NCBI GenBank assembly: GCA_027559495.1
Contig: JAMXSV010000001.1
Coordinates: 1-64,000 of the forward strand
Direction of reading: 5' to 3'
Source of the DNA: Aurifilum marmelostoma
Lineage: Eukaryota > Ascomycota > Sordariomycetes > Diaporthales > Cryphonectriaceae
DNA length: 64,000 bases
The position numbers and the translations under genes are program-made. Of this stretch, positions 48,670-59,977 are shown in pieces; the stretch's first letter is position 1; each line of letters begins with the position of its first letter. Below the pieces are notes generated by a model. The model was given only the letters and a program-made list of their open reading frames with translations. It was not told the origin of the DNA and did no database searches.

Positions 48670-49198
48670 TCAGATTCCTGAATTGATACCGTATTGTCTC
48701 TGCCAGCAGGGATGAACCTCGTGTCTCTTGCACTCTAGAACCAGCGGCCCGCGTGGTGTGCTCAGTGCCCCGGCCAGGGTGTTTAGCCATGCCCCTACTA
48801 GTGTTTCTTCTCCACCAGAGACCGATGTCAGTTGCAGGAATTCGAGATATAAGACCAGAAGAAGAAGGGCAAAAAAAAAAAAAAAAAAAGAAGAAGAAAA
48901 AGGAACAAAAAAAAAAAGGAAAAAAAGGAAAGGAAGAGAGAGAGAGAGAACACTGAACGAAATTAATGAACTTACAGTTCCTGGGTGCCTTATACCCAGA
49001 GCTTGACCCGAACTGAGCACCGATGCCCCGAAGCGCATCTCCCTGCCATTCCCGACCAGATCCTTGGCTGGACCTGGTCGAGGCTGGTTCCGGTCGCCTC
49101 GATGCTTGATCGCCCTGGTGTTTTGGTTTCTGTGTCTTATGCACTTGACTGTTGCCAACATTGAACTCGCTGAGGCGGCCCTTGGTTAGTTGGGACAT
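48670..49198 (-). CDS. Weak two-exon coding candidate with polypyrimidine intron
   Basis: Not recognised. From an ATG at 49198 (MSQLTKGRLSEFNVGNS) an open frame runs to a perfect GTAAGT donor after 48976. The following 178 bp are almost pure pyrimidine with T tracts and a CTGAC word, as in a fungal intron. Acceptor TAG before 48797 returns to a frame (GAWLNTLAGALSTPRGPLVL) ending at 48670, 116 residues in total. A second frame through the same 3' part (48599 stop) is equally open, so the 3' exon is uncertain. Confidence 0.25.
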
Positions 49199-49746
49199 TA
49201 TATGACGAGAAGCCAAACGTCAGAGACAATACAGACGTGCCCACAGCCAGTTGCGTAGCCATAAAGCAGCGAAAAGACCGAGTACAACTCCGTCATCTCA
49301 ATAGATCCTGAGAAATATGAAATGAAGAATAGAAAGAGGCAAGACAGTCTCTGATTAGGAAAAAAACAATTAGGAGCCAAGAGGAAAGGAAAGCAAGACA
49401 GCCAAGCAAAATGACAGGCTGCAATATATAGCAGTTCAGAGTATCATATATATCGCGTACCTGGGGGCAGACCCTTGAGCAGCTCGATCAGACATCCTTC
49501 AATAGGTGGATTGATTTAAGGAGAGGCGGTATATAAGGTAGAAAGACGGACGATGGGCTAGCCACTTGATGGTGAGGACGCAGCAATAAATAATAGGACA
49601 GTGAAGGAGGGTCGGGAAAGTCTTGAAGATTCTCTGAGATGACAGACAGCACACGAGGAATCGAGGATTCGCGAGGCCTCGGAGGTGTTGAAGTGGCTTG
49701 GATGCGAACTTTCTTGACTCTGTCCGTGGCTGATAGGTGAAGACGT

Positions 49747-50016
49747 CTACTTATAAACCTCGACACCACCCATGTTGAGCTGATCGTCGTATGCAAGACT
49801 GATGTGTTCTCCCAAGACTTCGAAAAATTTTCTCTGACCGCTCTTCGACATGCATCTCTAGGGGCGCAGGCAACAACATTTCGATACTGGGCGGCTTCAG
49901 CCAGAAGCGTTGCATGGGTTTGGCCCATTCAAGTGCATATGAGACAGGCGAAGAGGCATTCGGAGCATTGAGGCGGATGACATGCAGAGGCGCAGTCGGG
50001 CCGTCAAGACGAGGCA
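49747..50016 (-). CDS. C-terminal exon of an unidentified gene, one frameshift
   Basis: Unrecognised but convincing coding sequence. After a CCCAG acceptor at about 50017 the frame reads PRLDGPTAPLHVIRLNAP and SYALEWAKPMQRFWLKPP. It then shifts at an A5/T5 run (49823-49827, T run on the coding strand): removing one base continues SEKIFEVLGEHISLAYDDQL and ends NMGGVEVYK at a TAG (49747-49749). The composition is balanced, without the Arg/Ser/Pro excess of chance frames. Upstream exons probably lie between 50017 and about 50320, where GTGAGT and several open pieces occur, but I cannot fix their borders. The function cannot be stated. Confidence 0.35.
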
Positions 50017-53000
50017 CTGGGCTGAGAGATGGACAGCATGATCAGCGCGTCTGCGTGTCGACACCTGGCTCTACCGGCCACGTGGTGCATGTTGATCCTC
50101 AATGATTTTGTGCCTCAAGGGGAGGCAGGGCAACAGTACCATATGAATTCATGGTATGTTGTTGAGAAACTGCCTTTCCCGGCTTCGCCGGCGGAACCCT
50201 CGTCACATTGCCTCATAGGGTATGGTCCGTAACGGTACTTTGCAGCAAGGTAGATAAATCTTAAACTCACAGGTTCCTGAGATACAATCTGATTTCCGTG
50301 GGTCTCAAGACACAATTTGTATAGCGTCAGTCAAAGAAGCCTTATTGTGGCATGCTGGTCAGATCCTGTGGCGAGGGCAGTGTTTTGGATGTGGATACAT
50401 GTTCCGGGGCTTAAAGTCTCCATATTTCAATGATGTGTGTACTTGGTATTTAAACACAATGCACATCACCGTGCAGGGGACACGTGCCCTGACAGAAGTC
50501 GACCCTTGACCTAACCAACTATGGGGCACTACCCAGATGGACTTGGGTTGCTCGTTGGGCAGGAATCAAGTGTCACGAGGAACCGACATGTTACAATCCC
50601 GAAGCTGAAAATCACATAGCCTGCCATGGCCGCTTTACGGGTCTGCCACGGGGCCGGTTCGGTGGGTACTTACAGTACGTTTTCTCTTATGGGTTCTACT
50701 GAGCATAGCCGCCGCATGTGGGGTACCAGCTTCATTCAAAAAGTTGAGAGAACAGATTACACCCGGGTGTCAAAAGCAAATCGCGACGGCTGCGAACTAA
50801 ATATTGTGTTATTGCGTTGTCCATACAGACAGCGGTGTGCTCATGTACGCGCGTAAGATCATTTGCTTGACCGCTGAAATATCCAACCCTGCATGAACTT
50901 TGACGACTAAAACAATGAATCCGACTGCTGCCTTGCTAACCACCATACATCTGGAACGAATCATTTGCGGAACCGAAGAACGAAGGCCGACGAGTAAAAT
51001 GATCATCGACCTTGTAAGTGCTGCATTCTCAGCCCGAGGGGGGGGGGGAGGGGCGGGTGCACAGCAGCGATATTTTGAAACGGAGGTCTTCCACATAGCC
51101 GGGGCATATCGAGGCTATCTGTCACTCAAAATCATGTCTCATGACGACCAATCTGTCGGTAACGCCGTCGGACAAGCAAGAAGGATGTAACCACCCCGTG
51201 GGGCCAAAGCATCCGCGGCTGTCTCGAAAAACAACATAACGGGAGAGAGAGAAAGAAAGAAAGAAAAGAAAAAAAGCTGATAAGTTTCTCCATGCAGCTC
51301 GAGACTGGGTCCTCACAAAGGTGACCAATGAAGCTGAACCTGCGAAATGACGCCCGAGCACATCACGTAATAGACAGCCGAGATTCCCCAAGTACCCCAG
51401 ACTCTTATGCCTTAAATAATTGATCAGTGATGAATGTACCCGGAGCTGATCTCCCCACAGAGCAAGTACCCGTATTCTGGGGCTCAACAGCCTAGTATTT
51501 TGTTCTTGACGGACCAAAGAAAATTCTGGAAGCATCTGAAATCAGATACCAGAGACTTGTCAGGGGGTAAATGTGCAAAAGCGAGGCCGTGAGCTGCAGC
51601 CTTCTCGATTTCTTCGTGCCCAGGAGCCCTGCCGTGATCCGGCGGGTAGCCTTTTTGAGAGCCGAGGGCGACATATCACATGCACTTGGATGGGCAGCAA
51701 TGCATAAAAAATGACGAGATAAGCGGTCTATTCCGAAAATAATTCCGTGTTGGTGTTCAGTTGTCTGCTTGGAACGAGCTCGGGGACTCGGGCTGCCGCG
51801 ATGCCGACTGAATTCCTGCTCCTATTGAACAATTTCCTACACACTTCTGCGGTGACTAGATCTATGTGGCTGTGAAGACGGCTTGTTGCAGACTCACAGA
51901 TGGCAGATTCCCGACAGAAGCGACAAAGGAGAATGCCAGCGCACCGAGGCAGGGACGTTGAGAGATTTTTTGGCGTCACAAGTAGAAGACAAAAATCCCT
52001 GCTCAGAGGGGTAAGATCTTTAGGGAAACCCATGATTCCTGGTCTGTAAAGATGGCATGGGGTCACTTTTCTTACTCTGCTGAGCTGTGACAGGCCCCAC
52101 GCAGTTCACACGCTAGACAAGTGCTTGTTCTCGTTCTGGCATCTGCTGCGTCTTAAAATCTCGTTAAAATGTGCGCCCCACCAAGCCTTGGCTTCACCCT
52201 CTGAAGCAGACATGGCACAGCACTCTTCTGTTCAAGGCCATCGTCCGCAACTAATCCACCAAAAGGAAAACGGGATGCTGTACGTATCTCCATAGCCGTT
52301 GGTACCAACGATGAGTAGATAGCCCTGATTAGAAATGCTGATCCGTATTGTAGCTGTGTACTGCGTCGTGCGAGCATCCTGGCAGTAGACATCTGCCGAT
52401 CCACAAATCACTTGTCATGCGTATGGCAAACGACGTAATACCAACAACAACAGCCTGCTTCTTGTTCATGCTTATATTGTTCATGATCATCGAGACGACT
52501 GTGAGGCAGGCTTGCTTAGGCCCTGCCGCGTTGCAGGTCATGCGTGTGAGTTCCATTGGATGCTCACGTCCATCTCCTACCACCATCCGAACCTAAACTC
52601 TCTTCTCTTGCCCCTGGATCCCCACCAAAGATCTGCCTCAAAGAGGTTACTTGCCCATGCGGTAAGATCGGAGGTGAATAGAAGGCTACGACGCTTAGCT
52701 ACGCCTGATCAATATATATTGGGCTCTGAGATGTCAGCAAAACCAGACTTAGCCAACGCTGATCATGAGGAGGTAAGTCGACACTTGCAACAACAATCAT
52801 CGCTAAGGCTGGTTATCTCCAGGCATCTACCAATCTGCGCGACGTTGCGATGAGAGGCTCCTGGTAAGTACAAGCCTTTTCACCAAACACGGTGACCTGT
52901 GTGTGATCAAGAGGTTCTGTGGACTCAAAACCTGGCACGGCCAAGCCGGACAGAATTATATCGAGACCCACAGCATACACATAATAGTACTAAATAAGGT

Positions 53001-55610
53001 TTGAGTAAAAAAACACCATTCACTCAACACCTGCAATCATCCTCCGCGTGGCTTACACTGATAGGGCTATCAACGTGCACCTAGTGTGCCAAGTCTTGAG
53101 GTGTCATACAGCATTACAGTCTATTGGTGCTCTTAACCCCTGTACTTCACAGTGCTTGGCGTCCATGGGGGTAAAAGCTCTATAGGCCTGCCGCACGAGA
53201 GGGCACCCCCAAGCGGTACAGTACGACCCTATTGAGGCTCAATCAAATCTTGAACCCTGAACCTTACCAGCACCCCCGCTTCAGCTAGCTTCGTCATCCG
53301 CCCGAATTCGTCATGAAGTCTTATTGAAGACTTCTGAGACTCCTCTAGCAAGTGCAGGCAGTCAAGTGATAGATATCCATATCTCACCAGTGGCCAATAG
53401 TCATCCCAGACTCCTGGTCTCGCGCCTGGTGGCGGTTCCCGATTGCTGGACTTTCTTGACCGCTAGCTCCGATTCTTCTGAGTTGGGTTTGTTGACAGAC
53501 TGATCTGCCTGACCGCTGCTCGTGTTCTCGTATGTGGTTTGCCCCAGATCAATGAGATAGCACTTGCGAGATGTCAGGTGCCACTGTGGGCACTCTAGTG
53601 CTGCAGGTACATGCCGTCAGCATTTGCCCCGGCGGATAGCGCAACGACCTTTGGGACGAGGAGGGCGGAGCTTAAATTCGAACTTCACAGATGGCCGTGC
53701 GTGAGAGCGAATGAGGGCTTTCACAGTACACCGAACTTACGCACTCCTGGACAGCCATCTCTTTAATCGGCGTAGGACAGACCAGGGGTGCAGAACATGG
53801 CCAGTGCTTGTTATGTACGCCGCACGGCGGCTTCCGTAGATGCCTAATTGCCTGATCTGCACCTCTCAAGTCCGGTGGTCGTCACAACAGCACTACCTGC
53901 AGAGGCTTCCGTGAGGCGTCATTGAGGCAGGAAGAAGAAGAAAGTCGGAGCTAGCTAGCTAATCTTATCTACAGGAAAGGGCCCGGGCAGACGTCTGCTA
54001 AGAAGGCATGGACCATTGCGTCACTGGGTCTCGTGCTCATACGATGTGACACGTGGCTGCAAAGCGCGTCCTCGACAAGCTTCACGTCCACTCAGGCTTC
54101 TGGGACCACGGGTCTTGTTCCCGCCCTGGCAAAGGTCACGGTCATCAAGGTTGGTACGCAAGGCGATGTAGTCTCTCATACTCGAGTGAACCAGAGTAAG
54201 GCACATTATGCTATCATGTGTACATGGAGGTGATTTATCCTGGCCCTAGAGTCTCCTTTTGAAGTGCAAATTGTGGCTTCCGTGTGTAAAAGAATCATTA
54301 CCTAGAAAGCATCGACGAGTTATCGGTTCTGGTGGGATTGAATGAATACTTTCTGCAATTAGTCACCGGCTTGGATGTCGATTATACCCTTGACTGTAAA
54401 AATATCTCCTCTGCTGAAACATTGCAATCAGTACCCAATGGGGATGCTCAGATACTAATGATCTTCGATTCAATTATGTCAGCGTGAAGAGGCGACTACC
54501 AGGAACATCCGCAGAGCTAGAGGTCGCTGCGTCGTCGTCGGAACTTGGATTCTCTCCATGTTCCAATCCCAGTTTCTAGGTCAATGGCAGTGGGAAATTC
54601 CTGGCGTTATCCACGCTTGTGGTATTCTATTGTTGTCGCGAACTGAATCCAGGCCGGTCAATTGTGCATTTCCTTGGCTCCTGACTCCGTTTTCCTTCTT
54701 GAGAAGTAATTTTGGCTGTAAATCTTGGGCCTCAAGATAATTTTATTGTCCTGCCTCCACGGATCCATGCAATTGTTTTTACTGTCCTCAGAGCAAGCAG
54801 CACAGTTAGCCATGGGATATTTAGCCAAGCAAGCCAGTCTTACTACCATTTACACATCTTCTAGACGTGCTGGGGAACATGTAGAGCACTGTAAAAGCCT
54901 AGTTGAATATATGATGCACTACAAGGCCACATGGTTATGCTTAGGCCAGTCCTATTACCATTTTTTACAGCCTACAGCAAGGCTCTGCACACATGTTGGC
55001 ACTTAACTCTGACAATGACTTGATGCACTCTACAACAATGTCTTCTGTAAATTTCCACTTTGGGTAAACTAAACAGTGGCTCGAGGCTGTCTTTGTGATA
55101 GTGGCATTCTTGTTCAACATACAGTTTCTTGTGTGAGTCTGACCAGGCTGGGGGCCATACTCCAGCTCCTGAAAATGAACAATTTTATATCCCCCTCCGC
55201 ACAGGTCTGCCCCCTCCCCCCTTCCTTTCAGACGTGGGATCTGTCGACTCACATGCCTGCCCCTCCTGTTGCCCCCCCCCCTCAATCTCTGGGTGGCTGC
55301 CACAGATCCTCGAGGGTTGGTGATGTCGTCAAGAGTTAGTGCCCCAGCTTCATTGTGGCAATACTACATATACTGCCCTCCCCCCAGCCTGTGCATCACC
55401 CTCAGAGACAAGTTTCTAGCCCCCTTCCCCGCCCACACTTTTACCTTCTGTCTCCAGCTCCCCTTTTCCTTCCTGTTTCCTCCTACACCATCACCAGAAC
55501 CAAGCAGCTCAAGTCTCATTGCCATCCTCTCCTTTCCAAGGCCATTGCCAGCAGAGTCTGTATCTTCCCAGGCACAGGAGACCTTGCTGTGCCAGATCAG
55601 CACATCTACA
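50017..55610. other. 5.6 kb with no supported gene; promoter of the Lys-repeat gene at its end
   Basis: An 11-G run is at 51038-51048. The first 300 bp may contain upstream exons of the gene ending at 49747. From about 55150 the sequence is strongly CT-rich, a trait of highly expressed fungal promoters and leaders, in front of the gene at 56049. Nothing else is recognised. Confidence 0.5.
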
Positions 55611-56040
55611 GTAAGTCTGCTCAGAAGATCACCCCAAGGCAGCCACTGGGATCTCTTGTTCTTTGCTGGGCCCATTACAGCATGTCCAGAGCTTCCCAAG
55701 GGCTCAGCCTAATCCCTCAAGACGTCTAAGTCCCTCGTCCCTTTTTGTTGCACAACACATTATTTCTATGTTTGGCCCTGTAACGTGTCTGTGTTCTGTC
55801 GAGAATTGAGGCCTACCCCACAGACACGTCCCCCCGTCCCTCAAATTCTTTTGTGGCAGACCTTACTCCGACCCAACCTCCTTCTACCCCTTCCTCATTA
55901 CCTTACGGTTGTAACCGTTCCTCCTTCAAACAGGCTCCTAACAATAATCCATCAGTCGGTCATTCAGATTGATTCGTTCAATCAAGTCGGTCAGTAACGC
56001 GTCTAACAGGCTCAGCTTCCACTCGGTATTGACTTTTTAG
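55611..56040 (+). other. Putative leader (5' UTR) intron of the Lys-repeat gene
   Basis: A GTAAGT donor at 55611 after CTACA and an acceptor TTTTTAG ending at 56040, with a TTGAC branch-like word, bracket 430 bp. It ends 8 bases before the ATG at 56049. The leader before it is CT-rich. The intron is predicted from sequence only. Confidence 0.5.
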
Positions 56041-56048
56041 AAGACGAA

Positions 56049-56966
56049 ATGGAGAACTTTCAGTACGACTACGGTGCCTACGCTCAGGGCAGCCTCAACA
56101 ACGAGGCCTACATCTACGACACGGACCCCATGTTTGGTGTCCACTCCGCGGAGATGTATGACGCCGTTCACCCCTACCAAGGTGCGTAGTCCATAAATCA
56201 TAATCATCGGCGGGACTGATACTGACTGTATAATGACACGACTATTAGCCACCTTCGACGAGCCTATGTCGATGCAGCCCGCCACCTGGGCCCAGGAGAC
56301 CGTCGACATGACGGCCTTCATTGACCCCTCTCTCCTGATCTTGTCGGGCCTCCCTGTTCCTGAGCAGCCCATGGCTGCCATTGAGCCTGTTCACTCGCCC
56401 GACAATCTGTCTATGCAGCAGGTCATCGAGCAGCAGCCGCTGCAGCAGGAGCAGGCCCAGAAAGCTCAGAAGCCCCTGCAGCAGAAGAAGCAGCAGACTA
56501 AGAAGGGAAAGCAGGGCAAGAAGCAGCAAACGAAGCCCAAGAAGGCCAAGCAGCCCAAGAAGGCTAAGCAGCCCAAGAAGGCTAAGCAGCCCAAGAAGGC
56601 TAAGCAGCCCAAGAAGGCCAAGCAGCCCAAGAAACAGCCCGTCCAGACCGCCAACGCCAACGGAGTTAAAAAGGTGCGCAAGAACACGCCGCCGACTCGC
56701 TGGACCCCTGAGGAGATCCAACGGGTGGTGGAGCTGAGAGAGACCTACGGCCTCGACTTCAAAACGATTGCCGTGGTAAGTTGGAAATCCTCCCGTAGCT
56801 GTGACACCAAATACCTTTGTCGCACACGGAAACGTGCTTTGGACTGACTTGCCCATGCCCCGTCTCTCTATGCTAGATCCTCGGCGCCCACACCGATGGT
56901 TCCACCCGGGACAAGTACTACGACGAGAGAAAGATTCGCTGGGCCGCTGCCGGCCGCGAGATCTAA
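56049..56966 (+). CDS. Lysine-repeat protein with Myb/SANT-like C-terminal region
   Basis: I do not recognise a named family. Three exons: 56049-56181, 56249-56775, 56877-56966, introns 67 and 101 bp (GTGCGT...TTAG; GTAAGT...CTAG), 249 residues. Layout: a Tyr/Asp-rich acidic N-terminus (MENFQYDYGAYAQGS); a Gln/Met-rich middle; a highly basic region of about residues 125-180 with near-perfect KQPKKA repeats; then a folded-looking C-terminus with RWTPEEIQRVVELRETYG, LDFKTIAVILGAH and TRDKYYDERKIRW. That end resembles a Myb/SANT-like helix-turn-helix (Trp near the start, spaced hydrophobics, third helix split by intron 2). Basic tail plus DNA-binding-like domain suggests a nuclear, DNA- or chromatin-associated protein; this is inference. 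The CT-rich leader suggests strong expression. Confidence 0.8.
56533..56634 (+). repeat. 18 bp in-frame tandem repeat coding KQPKKA
   Basis: One KPKKA, four full KQPKKA units and a partial KQPKK. The DNA units are almost identical and differ mainly at the alanine third base (GCC or GCT), which points to recent expansion by slippage or unequal exchange and not to old selection on protein alone. Confidence 0.95.
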
Positions 56967-58034
56967 ACATATGCTCGCGCTGCCTCCCTATACTTCTCGC
57001 CTGCCTGCCTACTCAAGTAAGTGTCTCAAAGAAAAGTTGACAGAAGACTGGTCAATGTATGCGATGGCTGATCCTTTGATAATCTAGGAACAAATTCAGA
57101 TTCCCCGGGGCCACGGTGGAACGCCTGGCGGCTCTCTCGGCGATGAAAGGCTTGGCTTTGTACGAATAATAAACAACGCATCCGGGTCAAGAAGTTTAGA
57201 ACAGATACACTTCTTAGGATGAATCAGGCAGAAAAATAAAAAAACACATTCTGTGTCAATCGAGTGTCCAATTTTGATGCCCATGCAGGGCTTTGCTGAA
57301 TTGTGCGACTGCTGCTGCAGAAGCAGCGGACGGATAATTATGTCCATGCGGTATAGAATCTGATAATAATCACCAGGTCTCTCCGAGCTCCAGACACACA
57401 AAGGAGACATCGACGTACTTCAAAGATGCTCCAGTTTCTCTATAGAGACGGACAGTCGACCGAAACCGTATACACATGCAGCATGCTCTTGAGCCAATTG
57501 TACGAGACCAGGCACGCAGCACTACATAATAGCTATAAATTGGGAAGATCACGGCAAATACTGGCTTCCACAACAACCTTGGAAGTGAGAGTTCTGCACT
57601 CGTCGAGGTCAAGGATTTGATGCCTACAGCCAGAGATACTATGATCACCTCAGGCCTCAGGAGCATCGTAACTCTCACTTTTGGGAAACGGGTATCGTAC
57701 CCGGTATCCTAAACCCGCTAGTCAAGCCGAAAAGGCGGGCAAGTTTGTGCCAAACCCCTCACTGAGTCACTGGAAAGGGAAAAGCTCAGGCTGTGAGCCA
57801 CTGCTTGCAAAAGTAAGGTCTGTCCAGGAAAGCCTGGCTGTGCAAAGTTGGCGTTTTAGTATCTGAAACGTCCAGTGGCAATAATACGACAAGACGAGAC
57901 TACAAGGCAACATCCGAATAGGTAGAGTTCACGTGGCACACACATGGTACATCAGCTATGGAAACACATAATGAGGTATTGTATTCTTCTTGAAGCTACA
58001 ACAGGGCCTTGACAGTAACAACATGAGACACCTC
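56967..58034. other. Intergenic, convergent 3' ends
   Basis: 1.07 kb between the stops of the Lys-repeat gene and the permease. No supported gene. Confidence 0.5.
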
Positions 58035-59766
58035 TCATGCCACCCAGAACCATATCTTCTGCAACCAGTTCTTGGCCACCGGAGGAACATCCTCGGCCTC
58101 GAGCGCGTCCATCTCCCGCACGCCAGTGATGACGTCAATATCGCCCGTCTTGTGGCCAAACGAGGTCCGCAGCCAGAGCTTGTGGCCAAAGTAAAGGGCC
58201 AGGAAGATGGGCAGGGTGATGTAGGCGGCAAGGAAATCGGCGACGCTCCAGTTGCCGGGGAAGAAGACGGCAAAGCCGTTGGTGAGGGTGACGAGGATCA
58301 GGATGAGGAGGGAGAACCAGGTGATGTAGGGCTGCAGGGGGGTCTTGTAGGGGAGGGTGTGCAGCAGGTTGCGGAACTCCATGGCCTTGCGGAAGCGGAG
58401 ATAGGTGACGATGCACACGATCCAGGCGATGAAGCCGGAGATGGTGCTGATGTTGACGAACCAGTTGAAGGCCACCTCGCTGGACTCGCTCACGCTAAGG
58501 AAGGCCAACAGGCCGACGGCCCACGTCGCCAGGACGGCCATGTAGGGCACGCCGAGCTTGCCAGTCTTGGCAAAGATCTTGGGGGCCTGACCACACTGGG
58601 CCATGCTGTAGAGGACACGGGCGCCAGAGTAGAGAAATGCGTTTCCAGCAGACCAGGCAGAGGTCAGGACGGCAGCGTTGATGATGTGGTTAAGAACTGG
58701 GATCTTGGCCAGGGTGATGCCGATCACCCACGGGCTGGCAGCTGCGTTGGACTCGGCCGAAAGCAGACTGTCACTCGTCGAGGGACAGATGGAGCCGATC
58801 ATGAAGGCGCCCAGGCCATAGAAGACAGCCAAACGGTAGATGAAACGTCCAGCTGCCTTGGGGATGTTGCGCCTAGGCGCGACGGTCTCTCCAGCTGCGA
58901 GGGCGATGAGCTCAGGCGAGGTGATGAAGGCGAAGCCTGCCTTGATGAAGGCAGCCCAGAAGGCGAGAAACCGTCCAGTGTTACCCCCAACAAGATATTC
59001 ATTGATGGGACCTGGGTTCTCCCAGTTTTCGAAGCCGATAGCGTCGTGCGTAGGACCGCCACCGCACATGATGACGAGCCCGACGATGATGAGACCGGTG
59101 ATGGTGATGAGCTTGATGCTGGCAAACCAAAACTCAGCCTCGCCAAAGACCTTGACGGCGAAGATGTTCAAGCCCAGGTTCACGAGCAGGATGATGGCGA
59201 TCCACACGGCTGTTGGCACAGCCGTTTTCCAGTAGTCGAGGATGATAGAGGCCGCAGAGACCTCAGCTGCCAACAGCACGGCGTAGGCATACCAGTAGTT
59301 CCACCCGGTAGCAAATGCAAGACTGGAGTCGACAAATCGCTCGACAAAGTAGGGAATGGTGGCGCCCTTGAGGGGCAGGTAGACGACGATCTCGGCGAGC
59401 AGGTTCATCATATTCCAGACGACAGCCATCATGCAGACGTAGCCGAGGAAGAGGGCGAGGGGACCTCCCATGGACAAGATGGAACCGGAGCCAATGAACA
59501 GACCGGTGCCGATGCTGTGGAGGCAAGCAAGAAGAGCATGGTCAGCTTTGATGTCAAGTGAGGACCAGGGCAAGACTGCTGGAAACTTACGCGCCACCCA
59601 GCGCAAGAAACTGGATGTGCCGGCTCTTCAGACCACGCTGAAGCTGATCTTGTGCCCCTATCACATTGGCAGTGGCCGACGTGACTGTGACCTCGCCAAC
59701 CCCATACTCCTCGTCCTTCGCATCCGACCATTTCTCCGGGTCGCCCATGGCAGCGTCCTTCTTCAT
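58035..59766 (-). CDS. Amino-acid permease (APC superfamily, fungal AAT type)
   Basis: Plasma-membrane proton symporter for amino acids. Exon 1 is 59591-59766 and exon 2 is 58035-59514; a 76 bp intron (GTAAGT...CACAG) interrupts the signature LALGGAIGTGLFIGSGSIL, which is restored exactly on splicing. The 551 residues show about 12 hydrophobic segments. Family marks: the GAIGTGLF substrate-binding glycine motif in TM1, FWFASIKLITI in TM5, and FITSPELIALAAGETVAPRR before TM7, all typical of fungal amino-acid permeases. The N-terminus is cytosolic, acidic and Lys-containing (KKDAAMGDPEKW), where ubiquitination usually occurs. The ATG at 59766 is the first in frame after an acceptor and is preceded by a spliced short upstream frame. 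No frameshift. Substrate range cannot be read from sequence. Confidence 0.93.
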
Positions 59767-59977
59767 CTCGGGCGGCTGATTAATGAAGAACGTCTGAAGG
59801 AGAGGGTGAGGAAAAAAATATGTCAGATTTGGGAACCTGGGAATTGAGCAGCCGTACTCTGTCCTCGAGGGTCGCTGGAGGGGGGGGGAAAGAAGAGCTC
59901 GAGTCGACGGTTCAGGTCAAGGCGCCGGCGCTGGTCAACAATTGTCTGTCGTCTGTCTAACACTTACCACACAACAT
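59767..59977 (-). promoter_or_regulatory. Permease leader with intron and spliced uORF
   Basis: A GTAAGT donor after ATGTTGTGTG (59968-59977) and a CCTTCAG acceptor before 59793 with a CTGAC branch bracket a 174 bp leader intron. Spliced, the upstream ATG gives MLCDVLH and a TAA at 59780, 13 bases before the permease ATG. It is predicted from sequence only. Confidence 0.45.

Noticed and set aside
57990..59561. A 523-residue open frame antisense to the permease
   Set aside because: It mirrors the G/C-biased permease exon. Its Gly/Asp/Glu/Arg-heavy composition and lack of motifs mark it as a shadow frame.
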